From: Shinella sp. SUS2
Lineage (GTDB): Bacteria > Pseudomonadota > Alphaproteobacteria > Rhizobiales > Rhizobiaceae
Reading direction: 5' to 3'
Assembly: GCF_001262505.1 (NCBI RefSeq)
Contig: NZ_KQ410751.1
Location: 1-39,308 of the forward strand
DNA length: 39,308 bases
Shown here: piece by piece, positions 7,010-14,470 of the stretch
Layout of the letters: each line of letters begins with the position of its first letter
How positions within the stretch are numbered: position 1 is the stretch's first letter
The notes under the pieces: generated by a model
The model's database searches: none
The model's input: only the letters and a program-made list of their open reading frames with translations
Told to the model about the DNA's origin: nothing
Made by a program: the position numbers and the translations under genes

Positions 7010-7636
7010 ATGAGCCTCGTGGTCGTTGCGACCGCGCTTCCTTTTCGGGCAGGAACCGTTCCGTTCAGCGCCGTCGCCGACAATTGGCCGATCGTCCTCA
7101 ATCTTCTCGCCGGAAGCCTGATCGGCGCCTGGTTCGGCGCAGGCTGGGCGACAAAGCTGCGGTCGGAGACGCTCTACAAGGTTATCGCCATCATGCTCGT
7201 GGCAATCGCGATCGTCCTGGTGTTCGGGCACGACGCGACAGCCGGCCAACCGATGTTGACCGGCGTCAGCCAGCTCATCGCGGGTGTTTTCGCCGGCTTC
7301 ATCATAGGCATCGTCGCATCACTGCTGGGAGTAGCGGGCGGCGAACTACTGATCCCGACACTGGTTCTCCTCTTTGGAGCGGACATCAAGCTCGGTGGCA
7401 GCCTTTCGCTTGCCATAAGCCTGCCAACCATGCTGGTCGGGTTCACTCGCTATAGCCGTGATCGGAGCTTCTCTGTTATCAGCCGCAACAAGGCCTTTCT
7501 CTTGATCATGGCTGCCGGTTCGATTGTCGGCACCTTTGTCGGCGGCTTGCTTCTCGGGATCGTTCCGAACGCGGTACTGCTGCCAGCCCTAGCGATCATC
7601 TTGCTGATCTCCGCAGTGAAGGTGTGGCGGCATTAG
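7010..7636 (+). CDS. Second TauE/SafE-family transporter, start missing or altered
   Basis: The frame encodes a TauE/SafE membrane protein with the second Gly-rich loop GIVASLLGVAGGELLIPTL. From the first ATG (7010) it would be 208 residues and would lack the first conserved loop. That loop is present upstream in the same frame (GAIIGALGGLIGLGGAEFR, about 6890-6946), but a TAA at 6878-6880 follows with no ATG, GTG or TTG between. One extra base near 6882 would join it to a frame reading PFGAN-FTIGAIIGALGG, so a frameshift that inactivates the start is likely. No tight coupling to the upstream operon exists (about 200 bases gap). Probably a pseudogene or an N-terminally shortened transporter. 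Confidence 0.6.
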   Translation: MSLVVVATALPFRAGTVPFSAVADNWPIVLNLLAGSLIGAWFGAGWATKLRSETLYKVIAIMLVAIAIVLVFGHDATAGQPMLTGVSQLIAGVFAGFIIGIVASLLGVAGGELLIPTLVLLFGADIKLGGSLSLAISLPTMLVGFTRYSRDRSFSVISRNKAFLLIMAAGSIVGTFVGGLLLGIVPNAVLLPALAIILLISAVKVWRH

Positions 7637-7757
7637 TGGCTCGCGGGCGCCAAAATTGCGATGGTTTGCTATCGAGGCCCGCCGCGCTGAGGTAGAATTG
7701 AAGGCTTCGCAAGGCGGACCTCGCCAAAAACGCCGCGGGAAAAACAAAGGGGGTCCG

Positions 7758-8050
7758 CATAACTGAGTTCACCGAACCGGCCGAGAAAGGCAAAAAAAAC
7801 GCAAGGATTAGTGGCTATTTCGCAAGATCGCGGAGCTGATCTTTGCTATTGTCGGCATCTGGCGGGCCACCGATTAGGTCGGTGAGGCCTTCACCATGCC
7901 GCCCGGCCCCGATATCGCTCCCTACCACGATCGGCAAATCGTGATCCTTGAGCGAAACACCTGGGCGGACTGGCTCGACCCTTCCGTCTCCGCAAAATCG
8001 CTGATCAGGCCGCTTCCGCCCGTGCCCTGTCCGTGCAGCACGTCGGCTGA
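7758..8050 (+). pseudogene. Decayed SRAP (YedK/HMCES-type) gene remnant
   Basis: Pieces of the C-terminal half of an SOS-response-associated peptidase (SRAP, DNA-protein crosslink sensor of abasic sites) can be read in several frames. They are TEFTEPAEKGKKNAR from about 7764, ELIFAIVGIWRATD, an in-frame TAG, then VGEAFTMPPGPDIAPYHDRQ and IVILERNTWADWLDPS. After a one-base deletion near 8022 the frame resumes as GALSVQHVG and stops at 8050. The N-terminal catalytic Cys part is absent. The stretch from 7637 to 7757 shows nothing recognisable. Confidence 0.6.
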
Positions 8051-8175
8051 TGTGCCTGTCCTTCCCGCTTAGCCATGCCTATCCCGCCCGCGAGGTCCGC
8101 GTCGAAGACACCGAGCCGCCGGACATATTCGTGGTGGAGCTTCGCGGCGGTATCGAAATGATAGGCGAGAGGTAA
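8050..8175 (+). CDS. Small 41-residue hypothetical protein
   Basis: The ATG at 8050 overlaps the stop of the SRAP remnant (TGATG), as in a coupled gene pair. The frame runs 41 codons: MCLSFPLSHAYPAREVRVED, then TEPPDIFVVELRGGIEMIGER. The composition looks protein-like (acidic loop, then a VVELRGG strand). Its position directly after SRAP suggests it was the downstream partner. Function unknown. It may survive only as a relic now that the upstream gene is broken. Confidence 0.35.
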   Translation: MCLSFPLSHAYPAREVRVEDTEPPDIFVVELRGGIEMIGER

Positions 8176-8235
8176 TCAGATGGAACGCTCGCGGCGACCC
8201 GCATGATCCGCCGGGCGCACCTTCCAGTAATGCCG

Positions 8236-8267
8236 AAGGGCGCTCGACCCATTCGGAGAGCGCCCTT
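8236..8267. terminator. Strong hairpin, possible terminator
   Basis: Perfect 10-base arms AAGGGCGCTC (8236-8245) and GAGCGCCCTT (8258-8267) enclose a 12-base loop. There is no U-run on either side, so it is not a classical Rho-independent terminator. It lies just past the 3' end of the minus-strand Cys-rich gene and after the SRAP remnant. Confidence 0.35.
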
Positions 8268-8297
8268 CCGAACCGTATGGTTGCGAACGCGCGACGG

Positions 8298-8555
8298 CTA
8301 CCGTCGCCGCGATAAATGAGGAAAGACTTCCGGCAAATCAAATCCTTCCAGATTACAAATCGCCTGCAGCGGCGCATCGAGGCAAGCATCGCAGATGCCG
8401 CACCCGTCGTCGTCCATTGCCCGATCAGCGTTTCCGCAGCAGATACAGGCCACAGCCGGTCGGGTTGCCTTGGCGCACCGCCGCGGCAACATAATTTCAG
8501 CCGCGTCGGAAATGAGAGTTTCGATAGGGATGGTCTTCATCGCGGGTGTCTCCAA
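8298..8555 (-). CDS. Small cysteine-rich, zinc-ribbon-like protein
   Basis: This is an 85-residue protein (80 if started at the second ATG, 8540). The central part ACICCGNADRAMDDDGCGIC followed by DACLDAPL gives a C-x-C-C / C-x2-C-x2-C pattern suitable for binding one zinc ion. The N terminus METPAMKTIPIETLISDAAE is amphipathic. No known family was recognised. It stands alone between the SRAP remnant and the stress-protein region, reading away from the latter. Confidence 0.45.
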   Translation of the reverse strand: METPAMKTIPIETLISDAAEIMLPRRCAKATRPAVACICCGNADRAMDDDGCGICDACLDAPLQAICNLEGFDLPEVFPHLSRRR

Positions 8556-8884
8556 CGATCTCTAGCAAGAGATAGGAGCGCCCAAAATCTTTGCAATGGC
8601 CCGTTAAAACGTGTCCGTCTTCACCGGGGCGTCGGGGAAATTGCTGGACCCGCTCACGGTGCAATCGTCGCCCGGCTGGAACTTCTGCGGCCGTTCCTGC
8701 CCCCGATCCTCTCGGCGAACGTGGAGCGCATGCTCGCAATCCGAGGTAAGGCCTCCGGAGGCGGAACGGGGCGGCTGACCCGGCCCTTTGGCAGGCCCTA
8801 CGCGATACTTGACCAGGATCAATATCTACCGCGCTATCGGCGCTATGCTTCCGACCGCTTACCTGGACCGGAAGGAATCTACGC
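8556..8884. other. Intergenic stretch upstream of the stress-protein gene
   Basis: These 329 bases hold no gene I would support; frames on both strands give Arg/Pro-rich, non-conserved translations. The only clear signal is the FNR/FixK-like box at 8809-8822. Confidence 0.4.
8809..8822 (+). promoter_or_regulatory. FNR/FixK-like binding site
   Basis: TTGACCAGGATCAA fits the TTGAY-N4-ATCAA pattern of FNR, FnrL and FixK sites. It is centred about 70 bases before the GTG start of the universal stress protein gene, a usual distance for an activating site. Expression at low oxygen is inferred. Confidence 0.55.
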
Positions 8885-9610
8885 GTGGTTTATCGATCCA
8901 TTCTCGTCAATCTCGATATCGACCGGCCGTTCGAGCCGATAACGGAGGCCGCCATCGATTTGGCATCCCGCTCGGGCGCGCGGCTCGTCGGGCTTTGCGC
9001 CGCCGAAACGCTCGCAGAGCGCATGGAGGAGGCCCGCGCCGCGTTCCTCCATCTGGCGGCAAACAGGATCGAGGCGGAATGGCGCGGCGAAACAATGGCG
9101 CCGACCGAGGCGGTCGTGGCCGCCGCCCGTATCGCAGATCTCGTATTGATGGCGGCCGAAGAGCGCGCGGACCCGGCGGCCATCGTCCTGCGCGCCGGCC
9201 GGCCGCTGCTGGTGGTCGGGAGGGACCGGGACGCGATTGCGACAAGAAAGATCGTCATCGGCTGGAAGGACACCCGTGAGGCCCGCCGCGCGATTGCCGA
9301 TGCACTTCCCCTGCTATCGGTCGCCTATGACGTCGCCGTCGTTTCCGTTTCCCCGGAGCCCGCACCGGCCGAGAGGCAGAGCCTCGCCGATATCGTTTCC
9401 TATCTCGCCCGGCACAATGTAAAAGCCAGGCCGCAGATGATCAAAAGCGCCGACGAAACGATCGGCTTTCTGCAATTCGTCGACGAAAGCGACGCCGATA
9501 TCGTCGTCACCGGCGCCTATGGTCACAGCCGCCTGCGGGAATGGGTGTTCGGCGGAATCACGGGTCTGCTTCTCGAAGAGAACACGCGCACCCGCTTCCT
9601 GTCCTGTTGA
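8885..9610 (+). CDS. Universal stress protein (UspA family)
   Basis: This 241-residue cytoplasmic protein has two Usp-like halves. The C-terminal half (about 120-241) ends with the ATP-binding motif GAYGHSRLREWVFGG, matching G-x2-G-x9-G. The N-terminal half starts YRSILVNLDIDRP and is more degenerate. Start is GTG 8885 with GGAAGGA upstream. An FNR/FixK-like site lies upstream, and Usp proteins of alphaproteobacteria are often induced by low oxygen. It converges with the metal ATPase gene with a 21-base gap. Confidence 0.85.
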   Translation: MVYRSILVNLDIDRPFEPITEAAIDLASRSGARLVGLCAAETLAERMEEARAAFLHLAANRIEAEWRGETMAPTEAVVAAARIADLVLMAAEERADPAAIVLRAGRPLLVVGRDRDAIATRKIVIGWKDTREARRAIADALPLLSVAYDVAVVSVSPEPAPAERQSLADIVSYLARHNVKARPQMIKSADETIGFLQFVDESDADIVVTGAYGHSRLREWVFGGITGLLLEENTRTRFLSC

Positions 9611-9631
9611 TCCGCAGAACGCGGCCGGCGC

Positions 9632-11611
9632 CTATACCGGCGTGTCGGCCGGCGACGTGGCCGCAACCGGTGGCGACGTCGCCAACCCGTCCTCCAGCGC
9701 ACGGACGGATGCGGCCCTGTCCACTGGCCGCCGGATCGGATCCGACAACAGCCGCAAGCCGTTGAGGACCACGAGCACGGTCCCGCCTTCATGTCCGACC
9801 ACCGCCAGCGGCAGCGGCAGATCGAAGAACAACCCGCCCGTTACCAGCACCAGCATGGCGCCGATCGCGACGACGAGGTTCTGCCGGATGATCGCGGCGG
9901 TCCGTCGTGCCAGACGCTGCGCATCGGCCAGCTTCTTCATGTCTTCCGACAATAGGGCGACATCGGCGGCCTGAAGGGCGACATCCGAGCCGGCCGCGCC
10001 CATGGCGATGCCGACATCGGCGCGGGCAAGAGCGGCCGCGTCATTGACGCCGTCGCCGACGAAGGCCACCGTGCCGCCGCTCGCCAGGTCCCCCACATGG
10101 CGCACCTTGTCTTGCGGCAGCATTTCGGCGTGGATCTCGTCGGGAGCAAGGCCGAGCTGCCCGCCAATCCGCAGGGCCACCGGCCGGCGGTCTCCGGTCA
10201 TCATGACGATGCGGCGCACGCCGCCGGCCCGCAGCGCGGCGAGCGCCGGGGCCGAGCTCGCCCTCGCCTCGTCCGCCACTCCGACGGCGCCGAGGACAGC
10301 CGGTCCTCGTCCCAGATAGACGACGGTCTCGGCGCTGTCGGTCAGTTCCCGAAGCCGGGCGTGATCAACCGACGCCCCCATGTCCCGAACGAGATGAAGA
10401 TTGCCGGCCCAGAGGACACCAAGCGCATCCGACCCGACGATCCCTGCGCTTGGGCGCGCGCTGACATCCACGACATGCGCCGGCGCGATGCCACGTGCAG
10501 CCGCCTCCCGGCGGATGGCCGCCGCGACATGATGCTCGGAATGGGCTTCGAGCCCGGCGAGCAACGACAGGAAGCCGCATTCGTCCGCGTCCAGCGCGAC
10601 GATCCGCGTCACGGCCGCCCGGCCGTTGGTGAGGGTGCCGGTCTTGTCGAAGGCGAAGATATTGACGGCGGCCAGCGTTTCGAGCGCGCCGCCGCCCTTG
10701 AACAGAACGCCGCCGCGCGCGGCCGCCGAAAGCGCCGACAGGATCGCCGCCGGTACCGATATGACGATCGCGCAGGGGCTGGCGGCGACCAGCAGCGTCG
10801 CGGCCCGATAAAGCGCCTGCTCCCAATCGCGCCCGACCCCATAGAAAACGGCGAAGGCGAGAGCGGCGCCGAGGAGAACCGCGACGGTATAACGCTGTCC
10901 GAACCAGGCGCTGAAACGCTCGGAGGGGGCCTTGGCCTCCTGGGCCTCCGTGACCAGCCGGATCATGCGGGCGATCGTGCTATCGCCGATCGTTCTTGCG
11001 ACCTCCACCTCCAGAATGCCGTCCAGATTGACGGTGGCCTCGAACACCTGCTGGCCCGGCTCCTTGGAAACGGGCATGGATTCGCCGGTGATATTGGCCT
11101 CGTCGATGCCACCACGTCCCAGCAGGATGACGCCATCGGCCGGCACGCGGGCGCCGGGCCGCAGGATCACGACATCCCCGACGGCAAGCTCCGCTGCGGG
11201 AACCTCCAGCACCGAGCCATCGGCCTGCCTGCGGAACGCCGTTTCGGGACGAAGCGCCATTAGCGCCTCGACGGCGCGGCGCGCGCGGCCGAGCGCCTGA
11301 TGCTCGAGCGTTGTCGACACGCTGAACAGCGTCAGTAGCACCGCACCTTCGAACGGCGCTCCGACGACGGCCGCGGCAACCGCGGCAACCACCATCAGGA
11401 GGTCGATATCGAGGACATGCTGCCGCCACAGGGCCAGAAGCGCGCTCCCCGTCGCCGGCAGTCCGCCGGCGAGATAGACGAGCGCCAGCCCCGGCCAGCG
11501 CAGGACGGCAAGCCCCTCGGCCGGCGGCCAGGTTCCAGCCGTGGCGAGGACCATGCCCAGCACCGTCAGCAGCGACATCACCGTGGGCGTATCGAACGAC
11601 AGGCGTTTCAT
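9632..11611 (-). CDS. P1B-4-type heavy-metal exporting ATPase
   Basis: This 659-residue P-type ATPase pumps a transition-metal ion out of the cell using ATP. Motifs in order: TGES (175-178, actuator), SPC (278-280, metal site in the membrane), DKTGT (322-326, phosphorylated Asp), MTGD (about 471-474), GDGVND (519-524) and HEGGT (607-611). The SPC plus HEGGT pair and the absence of an N-terminal metal-binding domain are hallmarks of subgroup P1B-4 (CoaT, CtpD, Sinorhizobium Nia), whose substrates include Co2+, Ni2+ and Fe2+. It follows the VIT gene by 2 bases, downstream of an Irr-type box, which favours iron as a substrate. Confidence 0.88.
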   Translation of the reverse strand: MKRLSFDTPTVMSLLTVLGMVLATAGTWPPAEGLAVLRWPGLALVYLAGGLPATGSALLALWRQHVLDIDLLMVVAAVAAAVVGAPFEGAVLLTLFSVSTTLEHQALGRARRAVEALMALRPETAFRRQADGSVLEVPAAELAVGDVVILRPGARVPADGVILLGRGGIDEANITGESMPVSKEPGQQVFEATVNLDGILEVEVARTIGDSTIARMIRLVTEAQEAKAPSERFSAWFGQRYTVAVLLGAALAFAVFYGVGRDWEQALYRAATLLVAASPCAIVISVPAAILSALSAAARGGVLFKGGGALETLAAVNIFAFDKTGTLTNGRAAVTRIVALDADECGFLSLLAGLEAHSEHHVAAAIRREAAARGIAPAHVVDVSARPSAGIVGSDALGVLWAGNLHLVRDMGASVDHARLRELTDSAETVVYLGRGPAVLGAVGVADEARASSAPALAALRAGGVRRIVMMTGDRRPVALRIGGQLGLAPDEIHAEMLPQDKVRHVGDLASGGTVAFVGDGVNDAAALARADVGIAMGAAGSDVALQAADVALLSEDMKKLADAQRLARRTAAIIRQNLVVAIGAMLVLVTGGLFFDLPLPLAVVGHEGGTVLVVLNGLRLLSDPIRRPVDRAASVRALEDGLATSPPVAATSPADTPV

Positions 11612-11613
11612 GA

Positions 11614-12309
11614 TCAGACCGCCCGGCCGACAAGCGCGCCGATGGCTGCGGTCGACGCCATGGCGACCGCGCCCCAGAAGACGACCCGGACGGTCGGCTT
11701 CCAGATGCCAGCACCACCGGCACGCGCGCCGATCGCGCCGAGGACGGCAAGCCCGATGAGACAGGCAACGGACACAGCCCAGACGACCGTTCCCGACGGC
11801 GCCAGCAGGGCGACCGCCAGCGGCAGGGCCGCGCCCGTCGCGAAGGTCACCGCCGATGTCAGCGCCGCCTGGACAGGCCGCGCCATTACTTGGCTCGACA
11901 GGCCGAGTTCGTCCCGTGCATGGGCTTCGAAGGCGTCCTTCACCATCATTTGTTCGGCAACCTGGCGGGCAAGATCCGGTGAGACGCCACGCTGCTCGTA
12001 GATCGCGGTAAGCTCGGCCAGCTCCGCCTCCGGCTGGGTGGCCAGCTCGTGGCGCTCGCGCGCCATGTCGGCCTGTTCCGTATCGGCTTGCGAGCTGACG
12101 GAGACATATTCCCCCGCCGCCATCGACATCGCGCCGGCCACCAAACCGGCGACACCGGCGACGAGGATTTCCTGCGATGCCGCGGTCGCCGCCGCGACAC
12201 CGACGATGAGGCTCGACGTCGAGATCAGCCCGTCATTGGCGCCCAGCACCGCCGCGCGGAGCCAGCCGATACGTTCGATGAGGTGGCTTTCCTTGTGAAC
12301 GGCGCGCAT
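11614..12309 (-). CDS. VIT1/CCC1-family iron/manganese transporter
   Basis: This 231-residue membrane protein of the VIT1/CCC1 family moves Fe2+ or Mn2+ out of the cytosol. Span 1 carries LRAAVLGANDGLISTSSLIVG, span 2 GLVAGAMSMAAGEYVSVSSQ (both signature segments with the conserved Asp and Met/Glu residues). The cytoplasmic loop (about 75-140, rich in Glu, with MARERHELATQPEAELAEL) is the metal-binding domain, and three spans follow. Start 12309 has GGAG upstream. The Irr-type palindrome lies 49 bases before it. It probably forms a two-gene iron-detoxification operon with the P1B-4 ATPase. Confidence 0.87.
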   Translation of the reverse strand: MRAVHKESHLIERIGWLRAAVLGANDGLISTSSLIVGVAAATAASQEILVAGVAGLVAGAMSMAAGEYVSVSSQADTEQADMARERHELATQPEAELAELTAIYEQRGVSPDLARQVAEQMMVKDAFEAHARDELGLSSQVMARPVQAALTSAVTFATGAALPLAVALLAPSGTVVWAVSVACLIGLAVLGAIGARAGGAGIWKPTVRVVFWGAVAMASTAAIGALVGRAV

Positions 12310-12357
12310 AACATCTCCGATTTCAGCAGATCTACTGTGGTTGCATTATGACGTCAG

Positions 12358-12388
12358 GCATGTATTTAGAATAATTCTAAATACATGC
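12358..12388. promoter_or_regulatory. Irr (iron control element, ICE) box in a 31-base perfect palindrome
   Basis: The site has 15-base perfect arms around a single central base. Its core TTTAGAATAATTCTAAA (12365-12381) matches the ICE motif TTTAGAA-N3-TTCTAAA bound by Irr in Rhizobiales. It lies between the cytochrome b561 gene and the VIT gene, 49 bases before the VIT start. Repression by Irr under low iron, as known for the iron exporter gene mbfA, is inferred. Confidence 0.75.
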
Positions 12389-12406
12389 CATATAGACAGC
12401 CGCACA

Positions 12407-12961
12407 TCAACCTTCGCGGCGCTTCCTTCCCGTCACCATGGCGCGCACGAGGTTTTCCCGGTGCTCGACGCTGGCGAAGACGACGCCGGCGATGTGCAGG
12501 GCAATCAGCCCGATGGTCGAATAGACCAGGAGCTTATGCGTATCCTCCACGCAGCCGACACCCCAATAGGCATCCGTGGTCATCATGTAGCCGGTGGTCA
12601 CGATACCGGACACCGCAACGAGCAGCAGGACGACCATCGCGCCCCCCGCCGGATTGTGGCCGAGATACCGCTTGGCGCGGAAGGCGAGGCTGTCACGGAG
12701 GAACGCTAGGATCGTCGGAGGAGAATAGAGGAAGTTGGCGAAGCGGGCGTGATGCGGCCCGAGCAGCCCCCAGACCAGGCGCAGGGCGATCAGCCCTGCG
12801 ATGGCATAGCCGGAGAGGATATGAGCCTTCTTCCATTCGTCGCCGGTAACGAAGGAAAAAACGAAGAGGCAGACAAGCGACCAGTGAAAGACCCGCACGA
12901 GCGGGTCCCACACCTTGACGCTTTCCCCCGCCCCGCTGGTTCGGGAGAGTGGCGCCATCAT
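12407..12961 (-). CDS. Cytochrome b561-type membrane electron-transfer protein
   Basis: This 184-residue protein with four membrane spans is of the bacterial cytochrome b561/Ni-hydrogenase b-subunit type. Candidate haem ligands are His in VFHWSLVC (about 25), KAHILSGYAIAG (about 46), THKLLVYSTIGL (about 140) and ALHIAGVV (about 154). WDPLVRVFHWSL is the family signature. It would carry electrons across the inner membrane; the partner is not evident. It overlaps the end of a truncated PepSY gene, a common neighbour of this cytochrome type. Start could be 12961 or 12958. Confidence 0.82.
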   Translation of the reverse strand: MMAPLSRTSGAGESVKVWDPLVRVFHWSLVCLFVFSFVTGDEWKKAHILSGYAIAGLIALRLVWGLLGPHHARFANFLYSPPTILAFLRDSLAFRAKRYLGHNPAGGAMVVLLLVAVSGIVTTGYMMTTDAYWGVGCVEDTHKLLVYSTIGLIALHIAGVVFASVEHRENLVRAMVTGRKRREG

Positions 12962-13146
12962 TCCGCTCCTTCCGAGCCGACCGGTTCACCGGTCTGCGGA
13001 TTGAAGATCGTCTCGACCTTGGCGCCCTTGGCATCGATCGCATAGACCTCGTAGCAGCCGTTCTCGACCTTTATCCGCCGGACGTCGAGGCCCGGATTCG
13101 TCTTGACATCGAAAACATATCCGATATTCTGGATATATGGATAATA
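12958..13146 (-). pseudogene. 5'-truncated PepSY-domain protein
   Basis: The frame is open from a TGA at 13147-13149 to the TGA at 12958-12960. From about 13115 on it reads as a PepSY domain: FDVKTNPGLDVRRIKVENG, CYEVYAIDAKGAKVE, IFNPQTGEPVGSEGAE. PepSY proteins of this type normally begin with a signal peptide and about 30 further residues. Here there is no ATG, GTG or TTG in frame, and the missing 5' end is replaced by the divergent arsR promoter and start. This looks like a recombination seam at the left end of the arsenic island. Confidence 0.65.
13117..13136. promoter_or_regulatory. Probable ArsR operator of the ars operon
   Basis: Inverted repeat ATATCC (13117-13122) and GGATAT (13131-13136) with an 8-base spacer ends directly at the arsR start codon. 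The absence of a ribosome-binding site before ATG 13137 suggests a leaderless or very short leader transcript. ArsR binding is inferred from position. Confidence 0.5.
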
Positions 13147-13490
13147 TCACAGCAATCGCAGCGCTCGGCGCCTTGGCACAGACCACGCGACTGGAGACCT
13201 TCCGGCTTCTGGTGCGGCACGAACCCGATGGCATCCCGGCCGGCGAACTCGCCCGCCTTATCGATGTACCGCAAAACACCATGTCGGCGCATCTCGCAAC
13301 GCTTTCGCGGGCAGGCTTGGTGACGAGCGAGCGGCAGAGCAGATCGATCATCTACCGGGCCGACCTCAATGGCTTGCGCGAGCTGACGCTGTTCCTCCTC
13401 AAAGACTGCTGCGGCGGATCGACGGAGCTTTGCGCTCCGCTCATCGCCGAGTTGACGCCGTGCTGCGCCCCGGAGGCGAAGGTGTTATGA
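13137..13490 (+). CDS. arsR: ArsR-family arsenite-responsive repressor (first copy)
   Basis: This 117-residue winged-helix repressor has LGALAQTTRLETFRLLVRHE, a recognition helix at VPQNTMSAHLATLSRAGLVT and a wing at ERQSRSIIYRAD. The C-terminal stretch DCCGGSTELC...PCC supplies the vicinal cysteines that bind As(III) in the alphaproteobacterial ArsR type, rather than the CVC helix of E. coli ArsR. It is the first gene of a six-gene arsenic operon and overlaps the next gene by 4 bases. Confidence 0.87.
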   Translation: MDNITAIAALGALAQTTRLETFRLLVRHEPDGIPAGELARLIDVPQNTMSAHLATLSRAGLVTSERQSRSIIYRADLNGLRELTLFLLKDCCGGSTELCAPLIAELTPCCAPEAKVL

Positions 13491-13927
13491 GCGCGATCAG
13501 GTTGGAGCAGATTGAGGGCAACGACGCTGGCCTCAAGGCAGCCTTGACGGAAGCGCATCTGCCCACCGACGACATCGAGGATCATGGTCGCACCTTCTTC
13601 AGGGCGCAGTCATCGGACGGCAGGGCTGTCGGTTTCATCGGTGTTGAGCGCTGCGGCGACGATTTTCTCCTCCGTTCGGTCGTCGTGCTTCCCGATCATC
13701 GGGGGCAAGGACTGGGAAGCGTTTTGGTCGAGCGGGCGGTGGCGGGTCTCGATCAGGCCGGCGACGTCTTCCTTGCCACGACGAGTGCAGCGCCGTTCTT
13801 CACGCGCATCGGATTTTCTGAATTCCAGCGGGACAGCGTTCCCGCAGCCGTGTTGGCGACCCGTCAGCTTTCCTCCATCTGCCCATCGTCGGCGACCATC
13901 ATGAGGCTCACCCGGCCGCCGGCCTAA
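13487..13927 (+). CDS. GNAT acetyltransferase of the arsenic operon (ArsN-like)
   Basis: This 146-residue GNAT-fold N-acetyltransferase carries the acetyl-CoA binding motif V-L-P-D-H-R-G-Q-G-L-G (about residues 66-76, RSVVVLPDHRGQGLGSVLVE) and a C-terminal FFTRIGFSEF strand. Small GNAT proteins called ArsN lie in many ars operons; some confer resistance to organoarsenicals or phosphinothricin-like compounds by acetylating an amino group. The ATG at 13487 is chosen because it overlaps the arsR stop (ATGA). The acceptor substrate here is unknown. Confidence 0.75.
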   Translation: MSAIRLEQIEGNDAGLKAALTEAHLPTDDIEDHGRTFFRAQSSDGRAVGFIGVERCGDDFLLRSVVVLPDHRGQGLGSVLVERAVAGLDQAGDVFLATTSAAPFFTRIGFSEFQRDSVPAAVLATRQLSSICPSSATIMRLTRPPA

Positions 13928-13942
13928 CCACGGACCACGACC

Positions 13943-14470
13943 ATGACCGACAAGACCTACAACGTGCTGTTCCTCTGCACGGGCAATTCCGCTCGTTCTA
14001 TTCTCGCCGAATCCATTCTCAACAAGGAGGGCGGCGGACGATTCAAAGCCTTCTCCGCCGGCAGCCAGCCGAAGGGCGAAGTCAATCCGCATGCCCTGAA
14101 GGAGCTGGAAGCGCTGGGCTATCCATCGACGGGCTTCTCGTCGAAGAGCTGGGATGTGTTCGCGGAGCCCGGCGCGCCGCAGATGGATTTCATCTTCACC
14201 GTCTGCGACAGCGCCGCCGGCGAAGCCTGCCCGGTCTGGATCGGCCATCCGATGACCGCCCATTGGGGTGTCGAAGACCCCGCCGCCGTCGCTGGCTCGG
14301 ACATCGAGATCCAGCGCGCCTTCGCTCAGGCCGCGCGTTTCCTCAAGAACCGGATCGCGGCGTTCGTCAGCCTGCCGCTGGCATCCTTCGATCACATGGC
14401 GCTTGAGACCAAGCTTCGCCAGATCGGTGCGATGGAAGGTTCGACGTCGCCGCAAGGAAAGTCCGCCTGA
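13943..14470 (+). CDS. arsC: Arsenate reductase, LMW-phosphatase (thioredoxin-type) family
   Basis: This 175-residue protein reduces arsenate to arsenite for export. The P-loop CTGNSARS (Cys at about residue 12, C-x5-R) near the N terminus, VCDSAAGEACPVW in the middle and the typical HWGVEDPAA segment identify the low-molecular-weight phosphatase-type arsenate reductase. It sits between the acetyltransferase gene and acr3; its stop shares a base with the acr3 start (TGATG). Confidence 0.9.
   Translation: MTDKTYNVLFLCTGNSARSILAESILNKEGGGRFKAFSAGSQPKGEVNPHALKELEALGYPSTGFSSKSWDVFAEPGAPQMDFIFTVCDSAAGEACPVWIGHPMTAHWGVEDPAAVAGSDIEIQRAFAQAARFLKNRIAAFVSLPLASFDHMALETKLRQIGAMEGSTSPQGKSA

Noticed and set aside
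8604..8822. Minus-strand frame upstream of the stress-protein gene
   Set aside because: Runs through the FNR/FixK-like site and has no convincing domain.
10097..11263. Long plus-strand frame of 388 codons opposite the metal ATPase
   Set aside because: It is antisense to a gene with every P-type ATPase motif; such frames are common in GC-rich DNA and the translation is low-complexity Arg/Gly/Asp.
13610..14455. Minus-strand frame of 281 codons across arsN and arsC
   Set aside because: Antisense shadow of two well-supported genes.
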